Of a stretch of DNA of 10,442 nt, positions 5,115-10,442 are shown in pieces. The notes under the pieces were generated by a model. That model saw nothing but the letters and a program-made list of their open reading frames with translations, was not told the origin of the DNA and did no database searches. The position numbers and the translations under genes are program-made. The stretch comes from Candidatus Portnoyibacteriota bacterium. GTDB lineage: Bacteria; Patescibacteriota; Minisyncoccia; Portnoybacterales; GWB1-42-6. How positions within the stretch are numbered: position 1 is the stretch's first letter; each line of letters opens with the position of its first letter. The stretch is taken from NCBI GenBank assembly GCA_028717445.1, contig JAQUNU010000025.1, forward strand, positions 1-10,442, written 5' to 3'.

Positions 5115-5162
5115 TTCCGTGCAATCCTTGGATACTAGCTAGTATCCAAGGATTGCACGGAA
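5115..5162. repeat. 48-bp perfect palindrome upstream of rplJ
   Basis: Bases 5115-5138 are fully complementary to 5139-5162 with no spacer; the centre is CTAG|CTAG. The 24-bp arms contain TTCCGTGCAATCCTTGGA. Transcribed, this makes one long hairpin ending 16 bases before the rplJ ATG. There is no T run, so it is not a terminator. Such a perfect arm match in non-coding DNA implies recent origin, active maintenance or function. Confidence 0.9.
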
Positions 5163-5195
5163 ATTCATTTTCGACCTTTCCGCCCGTTGTCCATT

Positions 5196-5218
5196 ATTAT
5201 CCCGCCTTGCGGGATAAT
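5196..5218. repeat. 10-bp perfect hairpin in the rplJ leader
   Basis: ATTATCCCGC (5196-5205) and GCGGGATAAT (5209-5218) pair perfectly around a 3-base loop. On the minus strand it is followed by AATGGACAAC, without a T run, so it is a structural element rather than a terminator. It lies between the putative attenuator and the 48-bp palindrome. Confidence 0.7.
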
Positions 5219-5275
5219 TTATTTGTCATAAAATTTATTCGCCCAAAGGGCCTGAAATTTTTACAAACAAATAAA

Positions 5276-5291
5276 ACGCCTTCTCAGGCGC
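5276..5291 (-). terminator. Intrinsic terminator (attenuator) inside the rplJ leader
   Basis: On the minus strand GCGCCT pairs with AGGCGT around a GAGA loop, then TTTATTTGTTTG follows. The 5' arm plus loop base can alternatively pair with CTCAGGC 94 bases upstream (5382-5376), which would prevent the terminator from forming. It lies about 178 bases before the rplJ start, so termination here would stop the operon from being transcribed. Confidence 0.6.
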
Positions 5292-5461
5292 TTCCAAGCT
5301 TATGGAATAGGACGGATAGCATAACCAAAATATTCCTTGCTATAGGCCGAAACTATCACTATAAGCTATTCTGCTGCCTGAGTGGGATTTATCTTGATTC
5401 GCTCCAGATTTATCCTGAACGAAGCAAAGGACCCACTTTCTTGGGCTATTTAATTACTTTT

Positions 5462-5490
5462 AATTTATCAAAATCATCCCGCCTTGTCAA
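5462..5490 (-). promoter_or_regulatory. Promoter of the rplJL operon
   Basis: On the minus strand a perfect TTGACA (5490-5485) is followed after 17 bp by TAAATT (5467-5462). Transcription would begin near 5455. The element sits just after the hairpin at 5510-5530, between mltG and rplJ. Confidence 0.55.
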
Positions 5491-5509
5491 TGTTTATAAA
5501 AAGGAATGA

Positions 5510-5530
5510 GGCGCGCACTTCGTGCGCGCC
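5510..5530. terminator. Strong GC hairpin, probable end of the mltG transcript
   Basis: GGCGCGCAC (5510-5518) and GTGCGCGCC (5522-5530) form a 9-bp GC-rich stem around TTC, extended by A5509-T5531. On the minus strand a T5 run appears only about ten bases after the stem, so it is a weak intrinsic terminator at best. It lies 123 bases past the mltG stop codon and just before the rplJ promoter. Confidence 0.5.
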
Positions 5531-5620
5531 TTTCCGTATCTTCCACATCTTCGGTGATTTTTCAAATTTTCCTCGTTGACCAACGGCTCGCGCGGATTTT
5601 TTAGAACATTCAAGCCGGCT

Positions 5621-5644
5621 ATCCCTGTTTTCGCAGAATGACAA
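5621..5644. repeat. Remnant of a dispersed palindromic (REP-like) repeat
   Basis: ATCCCTGTTTTCGCAGAATG followed by ACAA resembles the pattern ATTCCCGCTTTCGCGGGAATGACA that recurs between genes in many bacterial genomes, with CTG-TTTTCG-CAG as the reduced stem. It lies just past the mltG stop. The resemblance is from memory, not a search. A second repeat-like stretch, TTATCCTGAACGAAGCAAAG near 5410-5429, recalls another common intergenic motif. Confidence 0.35.
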
Positions 5645-5652
5645 TCGGAAAA

Positions 5653-6672
5653 TTATTTCAAGTATTTTGTTTTATTGGCAATATGTTCTTGCAGAGTTTT
5701 AGCAAATATCGCCTTACCCGTGCCGCTTTCGGTCAAGAAAAAATAATAAGCAGTTTTCCGCGGATAAACCGCGGCTTCGATGGCCTCCAATCCAGGATTA
5801 TTTATTGGCCCCGGAGGCAAGCCGATATTTTTATAAGTATTATAGGGCGAATCGAGTTTTGTTTCTTCAATGCTATGCCGGTCTTTTTTATCATCCAGCG
5901 CGTACGAAAGCGTCGCGTCGGATTCAAGCGGGTATTTATCGGCCAATCTTTCCCAGAAAATTCCCGAGACAACTGCCCTTTCGTCTGGCGCTTTTACTTC
6001 TTTTTCAACGACACTGGCCATGATGATTATATCAAAAATGTTCTTGCCTTGGCTTTCTATATCCGCGCGCATTTTGTCCGTCAGCTTCTCGCCAAAATTA
6101 TCAAGCATTTTTTGAGTGATATCTCGGAGTTTGGCGTCTTTTTCAAATTTGTAAGTATCTGGAAAAAGAAATCCTTCGAGCGAAGCGCTCGCCGGCGCCT
6201 CGGCCAAGAATTCAAAATCGTTTTGAAAATTTCCGATTTTTTCCAAACCAAGGCCTTCGCCATCAAGGCCAGCCGCGACCAAGCGCGCTTCGATCTGTTT
6301 TAGGGAGAATCCCTCCGGAAATGTCACCCAAACGTTTTCGTCCACAGTCAGCCCTTCGGTGAGAGCCTGAATGATTTTAGCCGTACTCATATCCGGACTC
6401 AAAAAATATTTGCCAGTTTTGAATTTTGCCTCCAAACCTTCAAGCCAAACACAAACTTCAAACCAATAATCGCTCCGGATCAGCCCTTGAGATTCCAAGC
6501 TGTCGGCTATTTCTTTTACTCCCTGCCCGGCGTTTATTTCAAACATCTTCTCCTCCCCGGCGCCGTTTCCGGCCGGGGCATATATCTGATAAAAAGCGTA
6601 CGAAAAGAAAAAAATCCCGGCCAGAACCAGAATAAAAACAGAAAAAAGGGACCAAAATAATAACTTTTTCAT
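5653..6672 (-). CDS. mltG: Endolytic peptidoglycan transglycosylase MltG (YceG family)
   Basis: MltG is an inner-membrane enzyme that cuts nascent glycan strands and is thought to set their length. The 339-residue length is typical. One N-terminal membrane segment (about 4-30, LLFWSLFSVFILVLAGIFFF) puts the catalytic part outside the membrane. A LysM-like region follows (about 43-115, MFEINAGQGVKEIADSLESQ). The catalytic domain shows LEGFLFPDTY (165-174), MASVVEKEV (218-226) with the expected catalytic Glu at E223, LESDATLSYAL (249-259), and DSPYNTYKNIGLPPGPINNP (274-293). ATG starts nine bases after the pcm stop, with only weak Shine-Dalgarno pairing, so it is probably translated from a shared pcm-mltG mRNA. 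Nothing appears truncated. Confidence 0.96.
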   Translation of the reverse strand: MKKLLFWSLFSVFILVLAGIFFFSYAFYQIYAPAGNGAGEEKMFEINAGQGVKEIADSLESQGLIRSDYWFEVCVWLEGLEAKFKTGKYFLSPDMSTAKIIQALTEGLTVDENVWVTFPEGFSLKQIEARLVAAGLDGEGLGLEKIGNFQNDFEFLAEAPASASLEGFLFPDTYKFEKDAKLRDITQKMLDNFGEKLTDKMRADIESQGKNIFDIIIMASVVEKEVKAPDERAVVSGIFWERLADKYPLESDATLSYALDDKKDRHSIEETKLDSPYNTYKNIGLPPGPINNPGLEAIEAAVYPRKTAYYFFLTESGTGKAIFAKTLQEHIANKTKYLK

Positions 6673-6681
6673 TTTTAAATC

Positions 6682-7323
6682 TTAATTATTGCCCGAATCT
6701 TTTCCAGAAACCAGCGGTACAAAGGCAAATCCCGGAAATTCGGTTTCCTCGAAATGATTCTCACCCTCCTTTTTTATCAACCAGACGCTGTTTTTGATAG
6801 GAGCCACGATTCTGCCCCCTGTTGTCAGCTGCTCTTTCCAAGCGGCAGGCAGTTCGTCCGCCGAGGCCGCCGCAATAATTTTATCAAAAGGCGCTTTTTC
6901 GGGCAAGCCCAATGAGCCGTCTCCTTCAAAAAACTCCACTCTCCCCCGGCTAACAAAACGGTATTTTTCGACATTAATTTTTCCTGAATGCGCCAAACTT
7001 GGCAAAATTTCCACCGCAAATATTTTTCCGCTTTCGCCCACAATATGAGCGAGAAGCGCCGTCTGCCAACCAGAACCCGAACCGACATCCAAGATTTTTT
7101 CCCCTTCCTGCGGCGCCAAAAGCTCAAGCATAAAAGCCACGGTCAAAGGCTGGGAAATCGTCTGGTTAAAACCGATTGGCAAAGGCGTATTGACATACGC
7201 TTCTTCTTTCAATCTTTCCTGAATGAAATCCGCGCGATTTATTTCTTTAAATGCCTTGATTATTTCCGGGGTTTTTAAAAATTTTTCTTTAATTAAATGA
7301 TAAACGAGCTCGGCTTGGTTCAT
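6682..7323 (-). CDS. pcm: Protein-L-isoaspartate O-methyltransferase-like protein (PCMT)
   Basis: PCMT uses S-adenosylmethionine to methylate L-isoaspartyl residues and start repair of aged proteins. The 213-residue length matches the family. Typical motifs are seen: PIGFNQTISQPLTVAFMLELL (49-69), SAM-binding ILDVGSGSGWQTALLA (77-92), acidic AVE after it (103-105), EGDGSLGLPEKAPFDKIIAAA (133-153) and the C-terminal GGRIVAPI (169-176). ATG at 7323 is preceded by AGG only three bases away and by a -10-like TATGAT at 7340-7335, so the mRNA may have almost no leader. It is followed by mltG after nine bases. Some Patescibacterial homologues may methylate other substrates; the exact substrate cannot be told from sequence. 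Confidence 0.93.
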   Translation of the reverse strand: MNQAELVYHLIKEKFLKTPEIIKAFKEINRADFIQERLKEEAYVNTPLPIGFNQTISQPLTVAFMLELLAPQEGEKILDVGSGSGWQTALLAHIVGESGKIFAVEILPSLAHSGKINVEKYRFVSRGRVEFFEGDGSLGLPEKAPFDKIIAAASADELPAAWKEQLTTGGRIVAPIKNSVWLIKKEGENHFEETEFPGFAFVPLVSGKDSGNN

Positions 7324-7334
7324 GCACCTATTTT

Positions 7335-7340
7335 ATCATA
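7335..7340 (-). promoter_or_regulatory. Possible -10 element of pcm-mltG
   Basis: TATGAT on the minus strand ends 11 bases before the pcm ATG, with an overlapping TAAAAT nearer to it. No convincing -35 hexamer or TGn extension is seen. Some promoter is expected here because a terminator (7365-7390) closes the upstream gene. Confidence 0.3.
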
Positions 7341-7364
7341 TTCGGCAAATTTTTTAAAAGAAAA

Positions 7365-7390
7365 GCCCCGCCGTGAAAAAATGACGGGGC
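7365..7390 (-). terminator. Intrinsic terminator of the 7400-8371 gene
   Basis: GCCCCG (7365-7370) pairs with CGGGGC (7385-7390), with three further pairs beyond one mismatch and an A-rich loop. On the minus strand the stem runs into TTTTCTTTT. It begins nine bases after the stop codon of the upstream gene and separates it from pcm. Confidence 0.8.
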
Positions 7391-7399
7391 AAAAATGTC

Positions 7400-8371
7400 T
7401 TAATTTTTGCGTTTGATTTGCTCAACCGCTGCCGATAAAATTTCCAGCTCTTCTTCTGTAAAAGGCAATCTGCCGGTGTTATAGCCCCAAAGCGTCTCGG
7501 GGCTGACACAATCCCTCCTTCTTGCTTCTTTTATATCCGAGGCTTTGTTCAAAATCCAGTCAAGAAAATTCTTCAAAGAATCAGGGCAAAGTGTTGTGGT
7601 TTTAATCTCGTATCCATCTCCTGGATGGCGGCTCTTCCCCACCTTCAGCAGACGCTCCACCGCGCCAAGACAAAGGTAACCTTGATGATGCCAATGGATT
7701 CTGCCGCCGGAAAGATTTTCTTGTATGGCGAATTCCTTCAAGACGATTTCTTTTTCTCCATTAGCAAGCGGATCAAGACATACAATAAACTCATCTAAAA
7801 AATTCTTCCTTTGCCGCATAATGGCCAATTTTTCTTCTCTCTCTTCTAGCGATTTGGAGATTTCTTTCGCAAATTGCGATAAAAGGTAAGAAAAAAGACT
7901 GTGGTATAAAATGATCTCAATAAAAAATGGAATCTCATCCTTAGAGCCATTTTTATAAGCCAAGGATCTTTTAAGAAGTTCTTCCGCGTTTTTGCAAAGG
8001 ATCTCGGCAAACTGCGAGGAATCCGCAATTTGGAATTTATCTTTAGAGTTATCTTTTCGAATCCTCAAAATCCATTTTCCCGATCGTTCCAGCCAAACCT
8101 TAAGGAAAAAACCGTCATACAAGAACATCGCTCTTTTATTCTGGAGCGACTGTGGCGGTTCGTCAGCATGAATAAATTCCTTAAAAGGCTTGTCAAGCCA
8201 GAAAACCAGGGGCAAAATGATTTTTTTGACTTCTTCCAGAACATCGGAAAACCTGCCGATATTCAGACCATTTGCCGTCTCTTTTCCAAAAATGAACAAT
8301 CGAAGTTTCTCCGCCAAATTCAGCCTTTTCAGTTCTTTCCTTTCCGGAAATCTTTTATTGGGCGCACCCAT
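7400..8371 (-). CDS. Unrecognised 323-residue protein, own transcription unit
   Basis: I do not recognise this family. No signal peptide or clear membrane helix is present; IILPLVFWL (51-59) and FFIEIILYHSLFSYLL (149-164) are hydrophobic but short and mixed. A charged helical stretch (about 165-190, FAKEISKSLEEREEKLAIMRQR) could be a coiled coil. The region SGGRIHWHHQGYLCLG (221-236) has three His in a row of conserved-looking aromatic and Gly residues and would be the first place to look for a site. The C terminus (about 295-323) ends in an acidic then basic helix. ATG is preceded by GGAAGGTGA, one of the best ribosome binding sites in the window. The gene has its own promoter (8475-8503), a folded leader and a terminator (7365-7390). 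The reading frame is surely real; the function is unknown. Confidence 0.85.
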   Translation of the reverse strand: MGAPNKRFPERKELKRLNLAEKLRLFIFGKETANGLNIGRFSDVLEEVKKIILPLVFWLDKPFKEFIHADEPPQSLQNKRAMFLYDGFFLKVWLERSGKWILRIRKDNSKDKFQIADSSQFAEILCKNAEELLKRSLAYKNGSKDEIPFFIEIILYHSLFSYLLSQFAKEISKSLEEREEKLAIMRQRKNFLDEFIVCLDPLANGEKEIVLKEFAIQENLSGGRIHWHHQGYLCLGAVERLLKVGKSRHPGDGYEIKTTTLCPDSLKNFLDWILNKASDIKEARRRDCVSPETLWGYNTGRLPFTEEELEILSAAVEQIKRKN

Positions 8372-8403
8372 AAATCACCTTCCTTTTTTAAGGTTTAAAC
8401 CAG

Positions 8404-8431
8404 CTGCGGCCAGGCGAACCTATTGCCGCAG
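8404..8431 (-). promoter_or_regulatory. 5'-leader stem-loop of the 7400-8371 gene
   Basis: On the minus strand CTGCGGC (8431-8425) pairs with GCCGCAG (8410-8404). The enclosed AGG-TTCG-CCT forms a small inner stem with a TTCG tetraloop. The hairpin lies in a leader of about 97 bases, some 32 bases before the ATG; the self-complementary GGTTTAAACC (8392-8401) follows it. It could protect or control the mRNA. No known riboswitch pattern was recognised. Confidence 0.5.
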
Positions 8432-8474
8432 AGCCAAAAATTTTTCAAAGAGCCGGACATCTGAAAGATTCTAA

Positions 8475-8503
8475 ATCTTATCAAATTCAAACGAAACTGG
8501 CAA
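8475..8503 (-). promoter_or_regulatory. Promoter of the 7400-8371 gene
   Basis: On the minus strand TTGCCA (8503-8498) and TAAGAT (8480-8475) are separated by 17 bp. The predicted start is near 8468. The 8372-8550 gap holds this promoter and the leader hairpin and nothing else I can support. Confidence 0.5.
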
Positions 8504-8550
8504 TTAAAAATTAAACCGCAATTCACCAGGCCTAATTATAGCTTAATAAT

Positions 8551-9078
8551 TTAACTTCCGGTAAAAAATTTCTTCTGAAAATAATTAACCAACCAAGCGG
8601 AAAATAAACCAACGACGACTCCGGCCAAAATGTCAGAAGGATAATGCACGCCCGCGGCAATACGGGCCAAAACAATCAGGGAAGCGGAGGCAAAAAAAAC
8701 AACCCCCCATCTTTTGCTGAAAAAATGAACAGCCATGGCCAAAGAGAAAAAGAAAGCGGCGTGGCCGGAAGGAAAAGAGGAAACATTATTCGTAAAAAGG
8801 TGAACTATCGGGTAAACAGAAAATGGCCGCGGCCGGTCATAAAAAAATCTGATTATCTGCGTTATTCCACCCCAACTGATCGCGATCGAAAAAATTGCCG
8901 CCCCAAAAGCGAGAGATTTTCTTTTTATAAAATCCCTGGAAATAAATAAAAGCAAAATAAAAAAGCCCCCGACAAAATATTGGAAATATTGGGCAAAAAA
9001 GTAAATCAACTGGCCTAAAGACCGAGATTGCCCGGCCAAATTATTAAAAAAATGAAAAATAGCTAGATCAAAGGACAT
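8551..9078 (-). CDS. PAP2-family membrane phosphatase, possible undecaprenyl-diphosphatase
   Basis: Members of the PAP2 (BcrC/PgpB-like) superfamily remove phosphate from lipid diphosphates, such as undecaprenyl diphosphate in cell-wall carrier recycling. The 175-residue protein has about five hydrophobic segments. The three signature motifs are present: R77 to R84-P85 in RFFYDRPRP (usually K-x6-RP), PSGH (103-106, His106 as acid/base), and ARIAAGVHYPSD (138-149) with R139, H145 nucleophile and D149. The usual Ser of the third motif is Ala. Its ATG lies inside the end of the upstream metallophosphoesterase gene (16-base overlap) with no good ribosome binding site, so translation is probably coupled. 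Which lipid it acts on is inferred only from the envelope context. Confidence 0.9.
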   Translation of the reverse strand: MSFDLAIFHFFNNLAGQSRSLGQLIYFFAQYFQYFVGGFFILLLFISRDFIKRKSLAFGAAIFSIAISWGGITQIIRFFYDRPRPFSVYPIVHLFTNNVSSFPSGHAAFFFSLAMAVHFFSKRWGVVFFASASLIVLARIAAGVHYPSDILAGVVVGLFSAWLVNYFQKKFFTGS

Positions 9079-10199
9079 GATTGTTGCAGGGTGATCACCG
9101 GAATTTCCGGGACGCCGCTCGTTCTAAGAGTCGGCCCCCAGGAACCCGCGCCAGCGGTTGTGTAAACCGTGTGGTTGCCTAATTTATGAAGACCATAAAT
9201 GTATCGGCCGTAAATTAATTTCGATATGAATTCAATCGGAAAAATCTGCCCCTTATGCACATGGCCGGCCAATTGCAGATTGATTCCCATTTCGGCGAAT
9301 TGCTTTATATAAACGGGCGAATGATAAAGTAAAATATTGGGCTTCCCGTTAAAATCTTTCTGAAATTTTTTAACCGTTTCGACAATATCCTTTTTTTGAT
9401 TCCTTTCCGGATAATTGATGCCGATTATCTTCAGCCCCTCCAAATCAACGACTTCATCTTTTAAAATTTTTACTTTCGTTTTACTTAAAATTTCATCGGC
9501 CTGGCCAACCCCGATATAGGTTTCGTGATTACCCGTGATAAAGAAAATTCCTCGAGGGGCCTCGATTTTATTCAAAATATCGGCCAAAGAACCAAAATCG
9601 CCGTCCTCGATATCAAGGAGATCGCCGGTAATAAAAACGGCATCAGGATGAATTGAATTAACTTTTTCAACTAAATTTTCGGCAAACGAATCGCGGAATA
9701 TGGCGCCGAAATGAGTATCGGAAATCTGGACAATCTTCCTGCCCTGCCAGACGGCCGGCAAATCGGGAATGACCACGCTGATATCCCTCAATTTAGGATT
9801 AAAAGCATTCCAGACGCCATAGACTGAAAAAAGAAAAGCCGCCGAAAAAAATACGACTCCCAAAACCGCGCGACTTGCGTCAAAATCAAAAATCCGGCCG
9901 GCCCAAAAAATGAGCCAGACGGCGGCCAAAGCCAAAAGCAGATAAAAAAGAAAACCAAGCCAGAGACCGGAAAGAAAATAGATGGCCCTGGTCAGGAAAA
10001 AATCCTTCCATTGGACTAAGAACATGGAGAAAAAGAAACTCACCGCCAAAATTGCCAAAATCCAGGCCAGTATTTTTCTAAATAAGATCCCTTCGATCCC
10101 GAAAAAACGGATGATAGAAAAATAGAACAGAAAATGTGCCGCAAAAAGAATTGCCAGGCCGAACACCAAAAAAATGATCATGACATAAATATAGTTCAT
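9063..10199 (-). CDS. Membrane-anchored metallophosphoesterase (YkuE/YaeI-like)
   Basis: The N-terminal 130 residues contain about four hydrophobic segments (roughly 5-30, 40-62, 72-98 and 110-130). After these comes a calcineurin-like phosphoesterase domain with all metal-ligand motifs: ISDTHFG (159-165; D161, H163), TGDLLD (191-196), TGNHE (222-226), YHSP (292-295) and AGHVHKGQ (311-318). This order matches the YkuE/YaeI-type enzymes, which act on phosphodiester or pyrophosphate bonds of membrane-associated substrates. ATG at 10199 follows a TGn extended -10 element by seven bases, suggesting a leaderless mRNA. The end overlaps the PAP2 gene, so the two may act on related lipid phosphates. 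The substrate is not known. Confidence 0.93.
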   Translation of the reverse strand: MNYIYVMIIFLVFGLAILFAAHFLFYFSIIRFFGIEGILFRKILAWILAILAVSFFFSMFLVQWKDFFLTRAIYFLSGLWLGFLFYLLLALAAVWLIFWAGRIFDFDASRAVLGVVFFSAAFLFSVYGVWNAFNPKLRDISVVIPDLPAVWQGRKIVQISDTHFGAIFRDSFAENLVEKVNSIHPDAVFITGDLLDIEDGDFGSLADILNKIEAPRGIFFITGNHETYIGVGQADEILSKTKVKILKDEVVDLEGLKIIGINYPERNQKKDIVETVKKFQKDFNGKPNILLYHSPVYIKQFAEMGINLQLAGHVHKGQIFPIEFISKLIYGRYIYGLHKLGNHTVYTTAGAGSWGPTLRTSGVPEIPVITLQQSCPLI

Positions 10200-10206
10200 T
10201 GGACCT

Positions 10207-10235
10207 ATTATACCATTCCGGCTTGATTTTGTATA
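10207..10235 (-). promoter_or_regulatory. Extended -10 promoter of the metallophosphoesterase-PAP2 operon
   Basis: On the minus strand TATACA (10235-10230) is 17 bp from TATAAT (10212-10207), which is preceded by TGG, a TGn extension. Initiation about seven bases past the -10 would fall at or next to the ATG at 10199. Confidence 0.65.
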
Positions 10236-10238
10236 AAA

Positions 10239-10442
10239 TCAGGGCTTGAGAAATGAAATAAGCATCTTGCCGCCCAGATAAATCCCAAACAACAAAACAC
10301 CGGCTCCTGAAATTTGCCAAATCCGCCTGAAATTCTGCGTCATTGAAGCAAATGCAGAAATCCCCGGTTTCTCCGCGCTTGCTTCTGGCTCGCTTATAGG
10401 GGTTTCAAAATTTGAAACAGCCAAAGACGAATTTTCTTCATC
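10239..10442 (-). CDS. C-terminal end of a membrane-associated protein (partial)
   Basis: The frame is open to the window edge; the visible 67 residues end at TGA (10241-10239). They comprise an acidic, flexible stretch (DEENSSLAVSN..., then ISEPEASAEKPG) and one hydrophobic segment near the end (ISGAGVLLFGIYLGGKMLISFL). A TTG inside this stretch could act as a start, but the frame continues upstream and a start there is not supported. A single C-terminal membrane segment after an acidic linker would anchor the protein. It ends 39 bases before the metallophosphoesterase ATG. The family cannot be told from this fragment. Confidence 0.6.
   Translation of the reverse strand, partial: DEENSSLAVSNFETPISEPEASAEKPGISAFASMTQNFRRIWQISGAGVLLFGIYLGGKMLISFLKP

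Larger units (their letters stand above)
5099..5455 (-). promoter_or_regulatory. Long structured leader of rplJL, L10-leader-like attenuator
   Basis: About 357 bases lie between the predicted start and the rplJ ATG, with no supported gene. The promoter-proximal part has the layout of an attenuator. AGTGGG (5437-5432) can pair with CCCACT (5386-5381). CTCAGGC (5382-5376) is fully complementary to GCCTGAG (5289-5283), and that segment is itself the 5' arm and loop of a terminator hairpin (5276-5291). Between them lie ATAGCA/TGCTAT and AGCTTAT/ATAAGCT helices. Upstream of rplJ, the known L10 leader RNA family (Rfam L10_leader) is bound by the L10-L12 complex to control termination, so this is the likely role. 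I could not match its conserved bases. The start-proximal part holds hairpins at 5196-5218 and 5115-5162. Confidence 0.5.

Noticed and set aside
5115..5162. Palindrome as a CRISPR repeat or transposon terminal repeat pair
   Set aside because: There is a single copy with no spacer array, no cas gene, and no open frame between the arms, so neither reading holds.
5099..5265. Very short leader-peptide frames of about 9-10 codons before rplJ
   Set aside because: They have no ribosome binding site and run through hairpin stems; such short frames are expected by chance, and no run of regulatory codons is seen.
5153..5509. Plus-strand open frame of 118 codons in the gap between rplJ and mltG
   Set aside because: It runs across the rplJ leader on the opposite strand, starts inside the 48-bp palindrome, has no ribosome binding site, and contains PERSKG, a phrase typical of false proteins translated from intergenic repeats.
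5638..6303. Plus-strand open frame of 221 codons opposite mltG
   Set aside because: mltG on the other strand has all family motifs and normal length; this frame has no recognisable motif or promoter.
8030..8474. Plus-strand open frames opposite the 7400-8371 gene
   Set aside because: The minus-strand gene has a promoter, a strong ribosome binding site and a terminator; the opposite frames have none and read as low-complexity Phe/Ser/Lys-rich sequence.

Overview
The window looks like chromosome from a member of the Candidate Phyla Radiation (Patescibacteria), probably Parcubacteria-like. This rests on compact AT-leaning DNA, many short proteins of the kinds common in that group (a winged-helix protein fused to a degenerate nucleotidyltransferase fold, an inactive-looking PP2C-like protein, a small solitary nucleotidyltransferase-like protein), a tRNA without an encoded CCA, and at least two start codons placed where an extended -10 promoter would make the mRNA leaderless. 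The lineage is an inference; no rRNA or other phylogenetic marker was run.

Layout, left to right. (1) 1-1546, minus strand: start of the division and cell-wall (dcw) cluster, with a promoter and a 10-bp-periodic MraZ-box array, then mraZ, rsmH and the first codons of an ATGA-overlapping next gene. (2) 1597-3238, minus strand: a small nucleotidyltransferase-like gene with its own promoter and terminator, a tRNA-Val(CAC) followed by a degenerate tRNA 3'-half, and a winged-helix/nucleotidyltransferase-like regulator. (3) 3261-4090: a divergent plus-strand gene for a PP2C-like protein lacking metal ligands, closed by a 20-bp perfect bidirectional terminator. (4) 4097-5490, minus strand: rplJ-rplL (L10, L7/L12) behind a long structured leader holding a terminator/antiterminator pair and a 48-bp perfect palindrome. 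(5) 5510-7340, minus strand: pcm-mltG. (6) 7365-8503, minus strand: a self-contained unit with an unrecognised 323-residue protein. (7) 8551-10442, minus strand: a PAP2 lipid phosphatase overlapping a membrane metallophosphoesterase, and the 3' end of a further gene that leaves the window.

Common theme. Much of the window serves cell envelope and division (MraZ, RsmH in the dcw cluster, MltG, PAP2 phosphatase, membrane phosphoesterase) and translation (RsmH, L10, L7/L12, tRNA-Val). Nearly all genes are on the minus strand; the only clear plus-strand gene is the PP2C-like one.

The most interesting signals are regulatory: the MraZ box, the rplJ leader attenuator, large intergenic hairpins that abut the start regions of rsmH, rplL and rplJ, and repeated extended -10 promoters at the start codon. 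The tRNA-Val flanked by two nucleotidyltransferase-fold proteins is a speculative but testable grouping. I see no CRISPR array, transposase, integrase or phage gene, and no clear new defence system.
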